Part shown: piece by piece, positions 7,639-16,467 of the stretch
How the letters are laid out: each line of letters opens with the position of its first letter
Numbering within the stretch: the first letter of the stretch is position 1
Assembly (NCBI GenBank): GCA_016858145.1
Contig: JAEHOE010000016.1
Location: forward strand, 558,001 to 622,000
DNA: 64,000 nucleotides
Source: Edaphochlamys debaryana
Lineage: Eukaryota > Chlorophyta > Chlorophyceae > Chlamydomonadales
Reading direction: 5' to 3'
The notes under the pieces: generated by a model
Told to the model about the DNA's origin: nothing
The model's database searches: none
Seen by the model: only the letters and a program-made list of their open reading frames with translations
Translations under genes and position numbers: made by a program

Positions 7639-10346
7639 ATGCCCCGAATCCGAAGTGTGTTGCTCTTAACGACAGTGTATAGCATGTCACGACGACTCCC
7701 GCGTGTGGCGCCGGTCGCGCCCCAGTTGCCTGGCGTGGCGGCTGGCAATGGCTCGCCCGGACTTAGAGCGACTGGCCCTGGTCTTGCATTCGACTTCGGC
7801 TTTTCGCCAATACGCGGTGTAGAGCCCGCGGTATCCCCCCAGAGCCCTGGCGTCGGGTCCATCGGGTTGCGCCCAGCCCGGTTGCCCCGTGGCGCTCCTC
7901 GTCCCGCTGGTCTCCCACGGATACTGCGAGGCGCCTCTCCCTGGCCTCTCCCGTCAGATGCATCCCCGCAAGCTGGGTCTGTCCTGGATCCCTTCTCTGC
8001 TGGGCGATACGACCTGCGGCCCACACAGTCCCGCATGAACAGCCAGGCACAGCGGCAGTCCTTCCTCGCATCAGTGCTGCGCGCGCGCACCCAATCCGGC
8101 GGGATATCCCCGGACGCCGCGGCCAGGGGTGCTCTGCCCGACCCCGTGCCCCTGATCCCCGGTCCCGCCGTTGCACCGGGGCCCTGGGCCGAAGCAACCG
8201 GCACTGACGTGGCCCCCGAAGAGTTCAGGCCCGCACTACCACGTACCGGTGAGTGACGACAGGAAAGCTGCCGTGCCTGGCCTGGTGCCTGCGCTATGTT
8301 TAAGAGGACTCACGTTGGATCGCTTTCCCAGCAGGCGGGCGAGCAGCCGGCGGGCCCGCAGCAGCAGGCGGGGCCGCAGCCGGCGGGCCCGCAGCAGCCG
8401 GCGGGCCCGCAGCAACCGGCGGGCCCGCAGCAACCGGCGGGGTCGCAGCCAGCGGCACCGCAGCCGGTGGGGCCGCAGCCGGTGGGCCAGCAGCCGGCGG
8501 GCCCGCAGCAGCGGGCGGGCCCGCAGCAGTGGGCGGGGCAGCAGCCGGCGGGGTCGCAGCCGGTGGGGTCGCAGCCGGTGGGGCCGCAGCGCCCCGCGGA
8601 CAGCAACGACAGCGATGTCAGCGCTGTCTCGTCCGACGGAGACGGGGCGGAGGATGACAGCCTCGGCAGCGGTGCCAGTGCGGTAGAGGCCAGCGAGGAA
8701 GAGGAGGAGGCGGCCCCCATGGACGTGGAGGTGGGGCCTGGGCGGTTTTGGGTTGGTGACGCCCGTGGGGTGTTAAAGCTGACCAATCCACTGAAGCTGA
8801 CCTAGCAAACTGAAGCTGACCTAGCAAACTGAAGCTGACCTAGCAAACTGAAGCTGACCAGGCAAGGAAGCTGACCTGACTGCCCATGCGCAGGGGCCGG
8901 GAGCGCCAACGCCGGGGGAGTGCAAGGTGCTCATGGTCAACCTGGCTGTCGTCGAGGCCAGGATGAACAAAGCGACCGCCCCCCTTGGCGAGGGTGCCTA
9001 CGCCAAGGTCTGGAGCGGTGAGAAGAGCACTGGGCCGGGGCTGGGCCGGGGCGGGCTGGGGCCGGGGCCGGGGCCGGGGATGGGGCCAGGGGCGGGGCCG
9101 GGGATGGGGCCGGGGGGCGGGGCCGGGACGGGGCCGGGCCGGGCCGGGACGGGGACGGGGACAGGCCGGGGCCGGGGCAGGGGATGGGGCCAGGGGCGGG
9201 GCCGGGGGCGGGGCCGGGGCCGGGCCGGGCCGGGACCGGGCCGTGCTGAGGGCGGGGCCGGGGGGCGGGGCGGAATGGGGCCGGGCAGGGGCCGGGCAGG
9301 GGCCGCGTGCCGATTCAGACATCCTGCCTGTGTCCTCGCAGTGGACCTCCCCGGCCTCGGCGAGGTGGTCTACAAGGAATGGGGCCCTGGCGTCGCCTCC
9401 ACTTCGGCGTTCAGTTCCATTGCTGTCGGTATCATGGCACGCGGCGACAACGTTCTCCCGCTACTCGGGGCGGTCGTAGGCCCGGGCGGACAGTACACGG
9501 GTGCCATCTACCCGAGAATCCCGTCCGCACGCACACTGGAGTGTGCGCAAAACCGTGTGCCGAGGCTGCCCTTTCGCGACTACCTCCTTTTCTTTGTCCA
9601 CGTGGCAAGGGGGCTGACCACCATGCACCGCGCCTGCTTCATCCACCGCGATATCAAGCCCACCAACATCCTCCTGGACACGCGGGCTGGCCACGACGCC
9701 AACGCCCTGGTCGCGGACTTCGACCTCGCCGTGCCCTCGGGGGTGCGCTCGGGCGAGGTGAGGGTGGGGGAAGGGATGTGGGGTGTGGGGTGTGGGACGG
9801 GGGGGTGGGGGGTGGGGGGGGATGGCTGGGGGGGAGGGGGGTGTGGGATGGGGCCACCGGCGTGGTCTGTCTCCTACAGGGGGTCCCTAGGTACACATCC
9901 CAGACCCCGCCCTTCTACCTCACCCCTTCCAGGCAGGCACAACGGGCTTCAGGCCTCCGGAGGGACTCCCGTCCGGCAGAGTCGCGCACACGGCTGCCTT
10001 TGACGTCTTCAGCATGGGGCGCCTCCTCCTCTGCATCCTCGCCGACTGGGCCGATGAGACCACGCTGGGCCGTGTGTGTTCCGGGCTGCGGAGCAAGAAA
10101 CCAGCCACGCAGGTGGCCGCGCGGGGCGAGGTGTGGGAGCGTGTTCGTTCACTCTTCAACCCGGCACCAACGGAGAATGAAACGAACAAGCTGCTCGACA
10201 TTGTGTCCGTCGCCACGCAGCCAAACTGCCTCCACAGGCTCCCAAGCGGGGTGCTGGAGGCCGAGGCGGTGTCCCGCATGGGCGACGAAGTCTGCGCCAT
10301 CATGGGGCTGGAGGGTTACGTGGCCAACCTGCCGCACCCGTGGTAG
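7639..10346 (+). CDS. Protein kinase-like protein with Gln/Pro/Ala/Gly repeat and DFD instead of DFG
   Basis: A likely five-exon gene. Exon 1 (7639 to about 8250) is Pro/Arg/Gly-rich. Exon 2 (from about 8330) encodes QQPAGP-type repeats and then an acidic stretch ending near 8757. Exon 3 (8895-9018) carries the glycine loop GEGAYAKV. Exon 4 (about 9342-9757) has the VVYKEW lysine strand, the catalytic loop HRDIKPTNILLD and ADFDLAVP. Exon 5 (9933-10346) begins AGTTGFRPPE, the activation-segment end, and runs through the C-lobe to a TAG. The metal-binding DFG is DFD, so activity may be altered. The exon 1-2 join is not in-frame by the simplest splice, so exon 1 may belong elsewhere. Function and location are unknown; the repeat domain may mediate protein contacts. 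Confidence 0.65.
8330..8595 (+). repeat. 15-18 bp coding repeat (QQPAGP units)
   Basis: About 17 imperfect units of the type CAGCAGCCGGCGGGCCCG encode Gln-Gln-Pro-Ala-Gly-Pro. All three frames stay open through the array, so frame choice rests on the acidic sequence that follows it. Confidence 0.85.
8773..8866 (+). repeat. 19-bp tandem repeat in a kinase intron
   Basis: Four copies of CTGAAGCTGACCTAGCAAA, with degenerate copies at each end. Each unit has an in-frame TAG, so the array must be intronic if the kinase gene is spliced as described. Confidence 0.85.
9028..9305 (+). repeat. GGGGCCGG minisatellite filling a kinase intron
   Basis: Nearly 280 bases of GGGGCCGGGGCCGGG-type sequence lie between the donor at 9019 and the CTCGCAG acceptor near 9341. 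Many runs of four or more G on the coding strand could form G-quadruplexes in the transcript. Confidence 0.85.
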
Positions 10347-11571
10347 ACCTACGGAGCACGGTGGCGGGAGCAGAGAGGCGGAGGGGGGGTGAGGAGGGGC
10401 GAGAGCTAGGGCGCGGCACACGTCTGGGCCAGGGCGGGGGCTGGAGTAGAGCTGAGGGATGCTCTTGGTTGGATAGCGACTAGGAAATCCGGGGAGTTAC
10501 CCGGGAGTCGCGAGGTGGCGCGCAACGGGGCCAGGGCGGGGGATGGAGTAGAGCTAAGGGATGCTATTGGTTGGGTAGCGACTAGGACAACCGGGGAGTG
10601 ACATGGGACTCGTGCAGCGGCACGCATCGGGGCCAGGGCGGGGGGCGAAGTACAGCAAAGGGATGCTCTTGGTTGGGTGGCGACTAGGACAAGCGGAGGG
10701 GGGACCCGGGACTTGTGTGGGTGCATACGTGCGGCGGCACGCCTCTCCTCTGCCTGTGTTGCCTGGGCCTGCGGCAAACGCCCGCCGCGAGGTGGGCCAT
10801 GCCGCGGGCGCCGGCAGGGGTCTCGGCGGCAACTGCATGCTGCAAGGCGTGCCATGCCGCCGGCCAGATGCAGGTCGGGGAAGAGGGCGGGCTCGAGGCC
10901 AGACGCAGGGCGGGGAAGAGGGCAGGTGCTGCAGAGCAAGCGAGGCGGCAGTCAGCCAGCCAGCGCGCAGCCAGCATGAGCGCAGCCAGCGCGCAGCCAG
11001 CATGAGGCACGCCTCTTCAACCCTGGAGTAGAGCTGAGGGACTGGGGACTCGTGCGGCAACACGCATCAGGGTCGGGGCGGAGGCCGGAGTAGGTCTGCA
11101 GTGGAGTTAAGAGTGCCGTGTGAAACCCTAGGCCCCTGGGCTGAGTGATGAGCCGACCACCCCAGGCGGGAAAGTCCCTCGCCCAGCAGCCCCGCAGTCC
11201 CGCCCAGCAGCCACGCCACAGCCAGCGCACGGGGCCCAAATCCGGGCGCCCTCAAGAGCCGGTTACGAGATACCCTCGCATTCAACATCCCAGGGCCCAG
11301 GATCCCGGATGCCCCAACTAGCATTGCCTAGCCAAAGCAATCGCCCGGCAGCCCCGCCCCCGACAGCACCGGGGAAACAGCCAGCGCGCCCTCAACTGAC
11401 CCTACCCTGTCCTCCACGTCGTCCCAAACGCCTAGCAGCGCCAAGTAGTGCCTCAACCTTCCCGCCACAAGCAAGCTACCCGGACCAAGCGCTAACGGCA
11501 CCACCCTGTACGTTAACAGCAAAGCGCGCTTGCTTTCCCCGATCCCCATTCCCCCAGCTTTGTAAGCGGTA
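10347..11571. other. Repeat-rich spacer, no gene supported
   Basis: Open frames here on both strands are repetitive and overlap one another. The sequence consists of degenerate 95-100-bp tandem units (10430-10725) followed by GC-rich fragments reusing GGGCGGGGAAGAGGGC and CAGCCAGCGCGCAGC motifs. Confidence 0.6.
10430..10725 (+). repeat. About 97-bp tandem repeat, three copies
   Basis: Three diverged units begin with GGCCAGGGCGGGGG near 10436, 10530 and 10631 and share TGGAGTAGAGCT, GGGATGCT and GCGACTAGGA. Confidence 0.75.
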
Positions 11572-12192
11572 CTACTCGTCATCCGAGTCGTACATGCTGA
11601 GGGCAGCCATGCCGCTGCCTACTGAGAATGTGTGCGCCGTGGTGGAGGCCGTGGTGGGATTGGAGGCCGCGGGGCGGAGCGTGTTGCCCGCCTCACCGGC
11701 ATAGGCAATAGGACCGCCGGTGGGGACGTCAGCCAACGTCTCCCCGGCGTCGCTCACTACCTCATCGCCCTCGCCATCCTCGCTTACCCCCGCCACACTG
11801 CCGCCCTCCCGGCCCGCACCCTCCACTGTGCTGCCGCCGCCCGCGCCGCCCTCACCACCCTCGCCGTCCTCGCTGCCCGCGCCGTCCACGCCGCCCTGCC
11901 CGTCCTCTCCGCCCGTGCCGGCCTTGTCGACCTCGCAGGCCTCGCCGGCCTCAAGGCCCTCGCAGGCCCCGGCGCCCTCGCCGACCTTGCCGGCCTCGTC
12001 CGCGTCCGACGCGGACTCCGGGTCGTCCTCCGAGGCTCGCCCCCTCGCCCCCTCCGAGGCTCGCAGCCGCTCAAAGACTTTCGCTACGGCCTTGCTGTAG
12101 TATGGTATGTACATGTCATTGGTGCCCGCCATGTACAGTGCTAGCGGGCCGGGCATTAGCGGCACGCCGTCGCCGGCGTACAAGGGGTTCAT
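11572..12192 (-). CDS. Acidic low-complexity protein ending in MYDSDDE
   Basis: A 206-codon frame on the minus strand. The first 50 residues are non-repetitive (MNPLYAGDGVPLMPGPLALY, then a helix KAVAKVFERLRASEG). The remainder is very acidic and rich in Glu, Gly and Ala, built from GEGAG/GEDGEGGEG-like units, and ends in a hydrophilic tail with MYDSDDE. The tail and the non-repetitive N-terminus argue that it is a real gene or last exon rather than a chance frame. No family is recognised. It is the rightmost gene inside the inverted-repeat pair and converges with the kinase gene. Confidence 0.5.
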   Translation of the reverse strand: MNPLYAGDGVPLMPGPLALYMAGTNDMYIPYYSKAVAKVFERLRASEGARGRASEDDPESASDADEAGKVGEGAGACEGLEAGEACEVDKAGTGGEDGQGGVDGAGSEDGEGGEGGAGGGSTVEGAGREGGSVAGVSEDGEGDEVVSDAGETLADVPTGGPIAYAGEAGNTLRPAASNPTTASTTAHTFSVGSGMAALSMYDSDDE

Positions 12193-12908
12193 GATTGCCC
12201 AGCTTGGCGCCGACAGTGCCGCGCTCAGCAGTGGCTGGCTGGCTGGCTGTGTACTACCTACTGATCAGGTCAGCGTTTACGCGCTGTAGGCGCGCGAACC
12301 TGTCCGGCGGCCTGAGGAGGTCTCTCTCTGCATCTAAGCAATGCGGTGGCTCGCCGAGAGAACTTGCCTTCGCCCTTCGATACTTAGTCGACCCGCGCGA
12401 TTAATGTTGCTCAGAGGGCATTACTTTTGGTTCGAGTCGTCAGTCTGCGAGTGCGGACGTAAACTCAGGGAGCATTGCGCTCATAGCGCGCCCCACTGTG
12501 CTGCCACGTCCAGTCAATTGTAGAATAGCTACGGCCCTATCGATCTCGCGAGAAACATTGGGCGGGACTGCCACTTTACGTGCCGGGACGCGGCCGGGCC
12601 GAGTGTCCCGGCCCGGGCGGGGGGGGTAACGACCCGGGGTCAACGACGTCGCTGGGGGGGTGCCGAGGTCGCGCGACAAAGTCGCGTGTTTCGATATCCC
12701 CTCAACAACATCTGTTAGCGCATTGCGTAAACACGCATTTGCGCATAAGAGCGAGCCGTTTGGGCGCAGTCTGGGTGTGCTCGGGGTGGGGGCCAGGTGG
12801 CCGACGAGGGTACGACGAGGGTAGTCAACCCCGCCAAGCGGAGGGTGACCCCAATTTGGCTGCTATAGGGTACCCGTACCGCGCCGTACCACGCGGTGCT
12901 GCCCCAGG
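12193..12908. other. Spacer with right arm of inverted repeat, no gene seen
   Basis: No supported coding sequence. It contains TAACGACCC and GTCAACGACG motifs at 12626-12650, like those at 5.7 kb, and the right inverted-repeat arm at 12844-12872. Confidence 0.5.
12844..12872 (-). repeat. Right arm of an imperfect inverted repeat
   Basis: Read on the minus strand this is TACCCTATAGCAGCCAAATT followed by GGGGTCACCC, matching 5575-5606 on the plus strand. Confidence 0.5.
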
Positions 12909-13191
12909 TCCCTCGGAGATGTTGTTGCACTGTGCTGGCCTGCTTTTCGCGTAACTCGTTCCCCAGGTCCTTCAGTTCCATCCTCTTCCCTCAGTGTCTT
13001 CTGCACGTGAGCCATCATTCATGGTCGGTGCTGCTAGGACTGCTAGTGGGGGAGGGGCTCTCACGCACGGCAGCCACGGGGTGCCCGGAAGTGCCCATCA
13101 GCCTGTGCCTCTCTCTCTCCGCCGGCCGTCCGAGAGTCCGAGCAGGTGCTGCCGTGGCAGAGCAACCTGTCGCCCCGCTAGCTGCTGCCTA
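12909..13191 (+). repeat. Dispersed repeat R, copy A, left half
   Basis: Nearly identical to 40421-40685. It starts TCCCTCGGAGATGTTGTTGC. On the minus strand both copies keep a short frame containing ELKDLGNELREKQASTVQQH, so R may derive from a degraded coding element. Copy A is interrupted after the CTA at 13189-13191 by the transposon at 13192-15794 and resumes at 15795. Confidence 0.9.
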
Positions 13192-13193
13192 TT

Positions 13194-13232
13194 CCCTACC
13201 GTTAAACGTGTGGTTAAACCCGCAGGGTTACC
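13194..13232 (+). repeat. Left terminal inverted repeat
   Basis: CCCTACCGTTAAACGTGTGG begins the arm. TTAAACC/GTTTAGC-like motifs continue as subterminal repeats to about 13380. Confidence 0.8.
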
Positions 13233-13524
13233 CACAAAACCAAGCCTTAACCCAGCGCTAACAGGGTCAACCCGCAAAACGGCAAGCCAGGCCGGTTTGG
13301 CGGGTACCAAGCCGGTTTAGCGCTGACCAGAGTCTAACTGGCAGTGGTCCAATGGTTTAGCAGTGGGTTTAGCGCTGGTTAAGTGTCTACCATCCAGGAG
13401 CGCGCTGTTCACTCACATTTACCACATACTGCCAATATCAGTAGTCCAGCTCTGCACTGCTTCACGGCAACGGTGTTTCTCAGCACCATGACACGACTGG
13501 GCTCCCCCATACAGCGCCCACCCA

Positions 13525-13875
13525 TCACAGCCGCACGGCAATGCTATCGATGCTGGCAGCGTAGCACCTCATGTAAAAGCCAACTGTAGCCGCTACCCCT
13601 TCGCCAGCTAGCCCGTCGATGCGCGCCGTCATACTGCGGCTAACGGCCTTCTGTGCCAAGGCCAGTAGCTCATGAACTGCTGGCGCACAAGCACGGGCCA
13701 TGCCCCATTTTGCGAGCACCTCATCCTCTAGCGCGGGAGCCCTCCCGCCAGCACCTCCCCCTGCCTTGACTCCGCCTGATCCCACCACGCTACCCTCCTG
13801 CAAGCGCTTGATGCGCCCCTTAAGCTTGGCCATGGTGATTTCCCAACTGTCCGTGTACAACAACAAGTACTCCAA
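13525..13875 (-). CDS. Hypothetical 116-residue ORF inside the transposon
   Basis: An open minus-strand frame starting MEYLLLYTDSWEITMAKLKG, with a basic helix (AKLKGRIKRLQEG), a Gly-rich linker and a helical Ala-rich second half ending at a stop at 13525. Its composition is protein-like, whereas the opposite frame over the same bases is Ser/Pro low complexity. It would be transcribed divergently from the larger cargo gene. No known domain was recognised; it might be a last exon. Confidence 0.35.
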   Translation of the reverse strand: MEYLLLYTDSWEITMAKLKGRIKRLQEGSVVGSGGVKAGGGAGGRAPALEDEVLAKWGMARACAPAVHELLALAQKAVSRSMTARIDGLAGEGVAATVGFYMRCYAASIDSIAVRL

Positions 13876-14035
13876 CTACCTCAAGAGTGCGTCAGCTGTT
13901 GCTGGGACAAGGAAGAGTTTGATGCTTTACCTTGCAAAGAGCGATAGGCCGGTGTGAACAGCTGCTCGAGTAATCATAGTTGGCCTGTGTGCACCTGTGC
14001 GTGATTGTGACCACTTTCCCTGCTGCTCTGTAGTG

Positions 14036-14912
14036 AAGCGGAAGGCCGACGACGCCAAGGAGAACAGCGGGGACCAGCAGCAGCCCGGGGACGAGCAGCC
14101 AAAGGACAAGCGCCTCAGGAACGATGGTGGTGCCACACCGGCGGGCCCGGCGCTCGCTGAGGTGGGCATCATGGCCGAGAATGGCCAGCAGGTGGCTGCG
14201 GCGGCGACGGCTGCCACGCCCCCCCCCCCGCAGGCGCTGGACGGTACGTGAGGGCGGATGATGGGGGGGGACCGAACGAGAAGTCAAGTGCCGCTGTCAC
14301 TAGCCATTGTGCTGGCCTGCACGACTCATGCCGCTGTTTGCCCTCTGCCTCAGCCCGGCCGCCGCGGATGCGGAGCACGTCGCCGCCCTGGTCTCCAGCC
14401 CGGCGTCCTCGGGGCTCATTCTCTGCGCAAGCAAGGAGCTGGGCGGGAAGATGGTGCCCGTGGCCGTGGCCGTGCCCCTGACCGCAATGGTGGGTAGACA
14501 CGGGCCACGTGGCCGGAGGGTCCTGGTCCGGACCGCTGTTGAACAACTCCCTTTACCTTTGTTGTGCAGCACGACTCACTGCGCTGCAATGACCTGGTGA
14601 CGGTCAGCCTGGTCGGCCTCATTGGCAAGAGCGGCAAGGGCTACGTGCAGGACAAGGAGCGGTCACTGCCCATCAACTTCAAGAGCCAGAAGGACCGCGT
14701 GGTGAGCAGAGGTAGCGGCAAGGGTTGGGCATGGACAACTAGACGGGCAAAAGCATTGGTGTTGCATGCTTCTTACGTTGTTCGCCTCTGCCCGCCCACA
14801 GGTGCCGTGGCCCGTGGCGGGCCTCTCCACCACGTTTGAGGGCAAGCTGCCGACTGACTTCGGCAGCACGGCAGACCAGATCAGCAACTGGCTGCAGAAG
14901 CTGCGCCCTTAG
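14036..14912 (+). CDS. Unrecognised spliced cargo protein with basic N-terminal region
   Basis: Four exons with good GT-AG borders. About 14036-14242 is hydrophilic, with KRKADDAKEN and KDKRLRND (nuclear-signal-like), and ends in a Pro run. About 14352-14490 encodes HVAALVSSPASSGLILCASK and GGKMVPVAVAVPLTAM. About 14570-14700 encodes HDSLRCNDLVTVSLVGLIGK and a basic segment, PINFKSQKDRV. About 14801-14912 encodes STTFEGKLPTDFGSTADQ and ends NWLQKLRP-stop. The first exon's start is not seen; a GTAG acceptor sits just before 14036. The pattern of beta strands and one ending helix suggests a compact domain of about 120 residues. I cannot name the family. Since it is the main gene of the element, it may serve DNA binding or transposition. 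Confidence 0.55.
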
Positions 14913-15387
14913 TAGGGGCGCGGGACCTTTGGGCGGGGGTGTGGGGGGGCGGGGCAACGGCAGCATGGGGATGGGCAAGGCATGCTTGATAGGATCGGGC
15001 TGAATGGTGAAGCGTGGTGGTGTTGTTGGCAATCAGACTGCAGAGCCGTGGTGGTAAATGTATGTGGGTAGGCCGTGCTGAACCGGCCAAGGGCTGTGCG
15101 TAGGTCATGTGGCGCGATGATGGGCACAGCATAGGGCTGTTGTGGACAACGCAAGATGAGTGATGACGCCAGATAGTTGTGACGCCAGCCACTGCTGGCT
15201 TGGGGGGGGGGGCGCTTGGTGCACCGCACATGCTTGTTGTGTTGTTGTGGAGGCAAACATGTGGGAGCGGCTGGGGACAATCAAGTGCGGTGTGCAATCG
15301 AAGCAGATCAGTGGGTATCCATGTCCCAGTGTCCATAAACAGCAGGCGCGCAGGCTGCTGCCCCCAGCATGTCCGGCGTGATCACCA

Positions 15388-15557
15388 GCAGGCACGCCAG
15401 CAGCTAACCCTGTCACCTGCTAAACCGCTAAGCAGCAGGCACCCCAGCAGCTAACCCTGTCACCTGCTAAACCGCCAACTAGCAGGCACGCCAGCAGCTA
15501 ACCCTGTCACCTGCTAAACCGCCAACTAGCAGGCACGCCAGCAGCTAACCCTGTCAA
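15388..15557 (+). repeat. 47-bp tandem repeat in the transposon
   Basis: Almost four copies of a unit containing AGCAGGCACGCCAGCAGCTA, then ACCCTGTCACCTGCTAAACC. It lies downstream of the cargo gene stop. Confidence 0.9.
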
Positions 15558-15755
15558 CCGCCCAGCCAACTAGCCCACTAACCCGTCTTGACCCTGCAAC
15601 CCGGGGCAAAACCCGGGGGTAACCTAGCCCGCTAACCAGAGCCAAACCCGGCTTGAACCTTAAGTTGCAGGAGTTTACCCGGTGACTGGCTGGTAAACCG
15701 GCGGTTTAGCCCCGAGTTGAGGCCCTTAAGCTGCGGGTTAAGGGCTGTGTGACCC

Positions 15756-15794
15756 TCTAAACCGCGGGTTTTAACCCCCCGTTCAACGGTAGGG
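15756..15794 (-). repeat. Right terminal inverted repeat
   Basis: On the minus strand it reads CCCTACCGTTGAACGGGGGG, then TTAAAACCCGCGG. Subterminal GGTTTA/GGTTAA motifs extend inward to about 15580, mirroring the left side. Confidence 0.8.
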
Positions 15795-15870
15795 CTAGCA
15801 GTTTGTGCCCGACGAGCACAGCCGTCAGTTACGGCCTTGAGTACAAGTTGTAGTGCTCGTATGTACCCCC
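15795..15870 (+). repeat. Dispersed repeat R, copy A, right half
   Basis: CTAGCAGTTTGTGCCCGACG to TGTACCCCCTAAAC matches 40683-40763 with only a few substitutions. In copy B it is contiguous with the left half. Confidence 0.9.
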
Positions 15871-16224
15871 TAAACCATCCCCGATGGACACGCCTCGTCG
15901 TGTTCTGCGACGCAGTGATACCCCCATTAGTGCAAGGGCCCGGACAAGCGGGGAAAGTCGTACGTCATTATTGGGCCGACGACCAGTAAGAAACTGGCCG
16001 GTCACGATGGGCTATGACGCTCCTTGCAAACCAAACAGCGACCTGTTCTGCGCGATAGCGACCTGGACCTACAATGAGTCGACAGGGCGCAAACCAGGAG
16101 TGAAGAGCGCAAACACAGCGCGCGTGTCGCGCGCAAGGAGGCCAGTTAATCAGTTACAGTGCTGCTGTTCCTGACCTACGCACTCACACACGCGCAATTT
16201 GCGAAGGACGCTGGGCCCAACGGG

Positions 16225-16365
16225 ATGTCAGGCTGCTGCGCATTCGCTGGCGCCATCCTACTCGCGCTTGCAACAACTGGACGTGCTGCGGACAGCGTCA
16301 CTGTTCAGAATGCGCGACAGCTTGCCTTGGCCTTCACGAATGAGGCGGTTTCGGGTACGCTTAGG
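16225..16365 (+). pseudogene. Receptor-kinase paralogue, exon 1 (interrupted copy A)
   Basis: ATG at 16225 opens a signal-peptide-like sequence (MSGCCAFAGAILLALATTGR) followed by an ARQLALAFTNEAVSG segment and a GGTACGCT donor. It aligns with exon 1 of the complete gene at 41.93 kb, which has SRELALAFTIEPVSG at the same place. The next homologous exon lies 7.3 kb away, beyond the LTR element. Everything downstream of that exon (remaining ectodomain, membrane span, kinase) is absent, so this copy cannot make a receptor kinase. It may still produce a short secreted peptide. Confidence 0.75.
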
Positions 16366-16467
16366 ACTCGAGCACTCGACTGGGGCGGGCGCGATTAGCG
16401 CAATCAGGAGCGCACGCCCCGGCTCCACTCCCGGCCCCCCTCCTTGCGCCCCTGGCCTGCTGTGGCT

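Larger units (their letters stand above)
13192..15794. mobile_element. 2.6-kb DNA transposon with terminal inverted repeats, inserted in repeat R
   Basis: The left end CCCTACCGTTAAACG (13194) matches the reverse complement of the right end, CCCTACCGTTGAACG (ending 15794); similarity continues through GGTTAAACCCGC. A CTA triplet flanks both sides (13189-13191 and 15795-15797). R copy B at 40.68 kb has the same flanks joined through a single CTA, which is the expected empty site. The left end has two extra T bases outside the matching arm. A 3-bp duplication would fit PIF/Harbinger- or CACTA-like elements, but no transposase was recognised, so the family is left open and the element may be non-autonomous. 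Confidence 0.8.

Noticed and set aside
10554..11063. Overlapping ORFs on both strands at 10.4-11.1 kb
   Set aside because: All lie in tandem repeats, and no frame has non-repetitive content.
13700..13957. Plus-strand 85-codon ORF as first exon of the transposon cargo gene
   Set aside because: Ser/Pro-rich shadow of the minus-strand frame, and it ends before the cargo exon without a matching donor in phase.
15388..15557. Possible CRISPR-like array
   Set aside because: Units are directly tandem without unique spacers, and the genome is eukaryotic.
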